Below, piece by piece: positions 5,309-6,898 of a DNA stretch of 6,898 nt. The stretch covers positions 1 through 6,898 of the forward strand of contig JANORB010000123.1 of the NCBI GenBank assembly GCA_031415135.1, read 5' to 3'. Each line of letters begins with the position of its first letter. Within the stretch, counting starts at the first letter, position 1. Made by a program: the position numbers and the translations under genes. The DNA is from LGRD01 sp031415135. GTDB taxonomy: Bacteria; Pseudomonadota; Gammaproteobacteria; Burkholderiales; Burkholderiaceae_C. A model generated the notes under the pieces. The model ran no database searches. It was not told where the DNA came from and worked only from the letters and a program-made list of their open reading frames with translations.

Positions 5309-6687
5309 CGGTGCCCAAGGCGGTGGCCAAGGCAGCGGCACCCTCCATGCCAGCCGGCGCCGATCGGAACCATCAGCGCCGCTGGCGCCGCCGCATCGGC
5401 CATTCGCTGGGGCTGCGGCTGGTGGCGCTGTTCCTGCTGCTGGCCCTGGCCCTGACGCTCACCTTCCTGGGTGGCACGCGCAGCGTGTTTTCCGGCGGCT
5501 GGCGCGACGTGGTGCGCCCGCTGATCGTCGACTATGTGGACCGGCTGGCCCTGGACGTCGGGACGCCGCCCGACGTGGCCCGCGCCCAGGCCTTGACCGA
5601 ACGCCTGCCGTTGGCGATCCGCATCGACGGGCCGCTGGTGAACTGGGAATCACAGCCGCAGCGCCGCCACGGGTTCGGCCGCGCCAACAGCGCCTCGGCC
5701 GACTCGCAAGAACAGGACGGCGCCTGGTGGCTGCTGACCCGCAGCACCGCAGACGGGCACCGCATCCGCTTCGGCCTGGGCGATGCGGGCTGGCAGCACC
5801 GGCCGCGCTTCATCGGCTGGGCCACGCTGGCGATGTTGCTGCTGCTGACGGCGCTGGCCTACGCGTATGTGCGCCACCTGCTGCGCCCGCTGGCCGACAT
5901 CCGCTCCGGTGCGGTGCGCTTCGGGCAGGGTGATTTTTCACGGCCGATTGCGCTGCGCCGGGACGACGAACTGGGCGACCTGGCCGCGCAGGTCAACGCC
6001 ATGGCGTCCAGCCTGCACCACATGCTCGATGCCAAGCGCCAGCTGCTGCTGGCCATCAGCCACGAGTTGCGCTCGCCGCTGACGCGGGCGCGCCTGAACG
6101 CCGAACTGGTGTCCGACCATGACGAGCACCGGACCGCCCGCGACGCGCTGCTGCGCGACCTGGCCGAGATGGGCCAGTTGATCACCGATCTGCTGGAGAG
6201 TGAGCGCCTGAGCTCGGGCCATGCCGCATTGCAGCGCGAACGCAGCGACCTGAACGCGCTGGTGCGCGACGTGTTGGCCACTCACTTCATCGGGCGCGAT
6301 GTGCAGGCCGACCTGGCGCCGGGGCTGCCGGCGCTGGCTCTGGACCGCACCCGCATCAAGCTGCTGCTGCGCAACCTGCTCGAAAACGCATTGCGGCACG
6401 CCGCCGGCGCGCGGCCACCGCCCCGGGTCAGCAGTTCGTTCAACGCCCAAGCGGTGACGCTGACGGTGCGCGACTTCGGGCCCGGCGTGCCCGAGGCGCA
6501 CCTGCCGCATCTGGCCCAGGCGTTCTACCGGGTCGACGCGGCGCGCCAGCGCGCCACCGGTGGCGTCGGGCTGGGGTTGCACCTGTGCCTGCTGGTGGTG
6601 CAGGCCCACGGCGGGCGGATGGTGCTGCGCAATGCCATGCCGGGCCTGGCCGTCGAGGTCACGCTGCCCTTGGCCGGGCCGGAGTGA
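5305..6687 (+). CDS. Membrane sensor histidine kinase with HAMP domain (CpxA-like role)
   Basis: A 460-residue kinase. A cytoplasmic, basic N-terminus of about 35 residues (RRWRRR at 25-30) precedes TM1 (about 38-57). A periplasmic sensor region of about 110 residues follows (58-169), then TM2 (about 170-189). HAMP (about 190-242) contains RPLADIRSGAVRFGQGDF and DELGDLAAQVNAM. The dimerisation/phosphoacceptor domain has the H-box SHELRSPLTRARLN with H253. The ATPase domain has the N-box LLRNLLENALRHA (N357, N361), G1 DFGPGVP (D390-P396), F-box F407 and G2 GGVGLGLHL (419-427). Every catalytic motif is intact. The GTG start at 5305 gives a GTGA overlap with the regulator stop, so coupling is strong; an ATG at 5347 is the alternative. 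The signal is unknown. The adjacent Spy/CpxP-like gene suggests misfolded envelope proteins or metals, an inference. Confidence 0.95.
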   Translation: MTVPKAVAKAAAPSMPAGADRNHQRRWRRRIGHSLGLRLVALFLLLALALTLTFLGGTRSVFSGGWRDVVRPLIVDYVDRLALDVGTPPDVARAQALTERLPLAIRIDGPLVNWESQPQRRHGFGRANSASADSQEQDGAWWLLTRSTADGHRIRFGLGDAGWQHRPRFIGWATLAMLLLLTALAYAYVRHLLRPLADIRSGAVRFGQGDFSRPIALRRDDELGDLAAQVNAMASSLHHMLDAKRQLLLAISHELRSPLTRARLNAELVSDHDEHRTARDALLRDLAEMGQLITDLLESERLSSGHAALQRERSDLNALVRDVLATHFIGRDVQADLAPGLPALALDRTRIKLLLRNLLENALRHAAGARPPPRVSSSFNAQAVTLTVRDFGPGVPEAHLPHLAQAFYRVDAARQRATGGVGLGLHLCLLVVQAHGGRMVLRNAMPGLAVEVTLPLAGPE

Positions 6688-6692
6688 GAGTG

Positions 6693-6727
6693 CCCCCAGG
6701 CGGCGTTGCCGCCGCCCCCCGAGGGGG
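6693..6727. repeat. GC-rich nested hairpin after the kinase gene
   Basis: GGCGGC (6699-6704) pairs with GCCGCC (6708-6713) across a 3-nt loop. The flanking CCCCC (6693-6697) can pair with GGGGG (6723-6727), closing a larger structure. It starts 5 nt after the kinase stop. Similar C-run/hairpin/G-run units are, from memory, common between genes in Comamonadaceae, so this may be one copy of a dispersed element. Only one copy is visible here. Confidence 0.4.
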
Positions 6728-6736
6728 ATGAGCAAA

Positions 6737-6756
6737 GTGGCAAAGCCACATTTTCT
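6737..6756 (+). terminator. Weak intrinsic-terminator-like hairpin for the kinase operon
   Basis: GTGGC (6737-6741), AAA loop and GCCAC (6745-6749) form a 5-bp stem, followed by ATTTTCT. The stem is short and the T-run only four, so termination may be partial. Its place about 50 nt after the kinase stop and the T-run on the plus strand fit the end of this operon. Confidence 0.5.
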
Positions 6757-6797
6757 GACCTGATTGGCGACCATGTTCAGCTACGCCGCGCGCCGCC

Positions 6798-6887
6798 CCC
6801 TCACCCCAACCCTCTCCCCCGAGTACAGGGGCGAGGGAGCCCGTGTTGGCTCCCTCGCCCGCTTGCGGGAGAGGGCTGGGGTGAGGG
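6798..6887. repeat. Long nested palindrome (dispersed intergenic inverted-repeat type)
   Basis: The outer arms at 6798-6818 and 6867-6887 are 21 nt each and complementary at 20 of 21 positions; the exception is A6809 opposite C6876. Inside, GGGCGAGGGAGCC (6829-6841) and GGCTCCCTCGCCC (6848-6860) pair perfectly with a 6-nt loop. Outer arms of the CCCTCACCCCAACCC kind are known to me as an abundant intergenic palindrome in many proteobacteria. The element could form a very stable stem in RNA of either strand and would act as a transcript barrier or stabiliser. It encodes nothing. Confidence 0.8.
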
Positions 6888-6898
6888 AGGAGCCCTGG

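Noticed and set aside
4508..5341. Minus-strand open frame of about 277 codons opposite the response regulator
   Set aside because: No domain pattern; the plus strand encodes a complete regulator with all conserved residues.
5295..5933. Plus-strand frame of about 212 codons overlapping the kinase start
   Set aside because: Arg/Pro/Ala-rich alternate frame; the kinase frame has the transmembrane segments and HAMP domain.
5938..6774. Minus-strand open frame of about 278 codons opposite the kinase
   Set aside because: Gln/Arg/His-rich with no motif, antisense to intact kinase catalytic boxes.
1..6898. CRISPR array, tRNA or rRNA, insertion sequence or prophage genes
   Set aside because: No regularly spaced identical repeats with unique spacers, no cloverleaf or rRNA-like stretches, and no transposase- or integrase-like protein were seen on either strand.

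Overview
The window is GC-rich with dense, GC-biased coding on both strands. It looks like a chromosomal segment of a betaproteobacterium, probably Burkholderiales and perhaps Comamonadaceae. This is inferred from codon style, from the familiar layout of a small Spy/CpxP-type protein beside an OmpR-type regulator and kinase, and from the intergenic repeat types. No search could be run, so the taxonomy is tentative. No tRNA, rRNA, CRISPR array, transposase or integrase was seen.

Layout: (1) 1-316 holds no convincing complete gene. It contains an imperfect palindromic repeat-like element (about 22-121) with a 10-bp periodic CGAAG core, then a short leader. (2) 317-839, plus strand: two overlapping genes, a DUF433 protein and a DUF5615 PIN-like protein, forming a putative toxin-antitoxin (TA) pair. 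(3) 895-1572, minus strand: a second, unrelated putative TA pair (DUF2281-like antitoxin, then COG1569-type PIN toxin) that converges on the first, with a small hairpin between them. (4) 1635-3828, minus strand: an exported creatininase-family protein followed by an exported YncE/YVTN-type beta-propeller protein, probably co-transcribed. (5) 3829-3997: a divergent intergenic region with a perfect 15-bp palindrome and a short GAAA tandem. (6) 3998-6687, plus strand: a Spy/CpxP-like small envelope protein (probable lipoprotein), an OmpR/CpxR-type response regulator, and a HAMP-containing sensor histidine kinase that overlaps the regulator by 4 nt. (7) 6688-6898: a GC-rich hairpin region, a weak terminator-like hairpin, and a long nested palindrome of a type widely dispersed in proteobacterial genomes.

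Functionally, the plus-strand genes at 3998-6687 look like an envelope-stress circuit of the Cpx type: the kinase senses the periplasm, the regulator controls transcription, and the Spy-like protein is either a target or a modulator. The creatininase/propeller pair is transcribed away from it and acts outside the cytoplasm, with unknown substrate. The four TA-like genes are small accessory genes. The least ordinary features are the creatininase-family active site, in which the usual metal-ligand positions are changed, the two convergent PIN modules, and the structured repeats at both ends. I do not see strong evidence for a wholly new multi-gene system.
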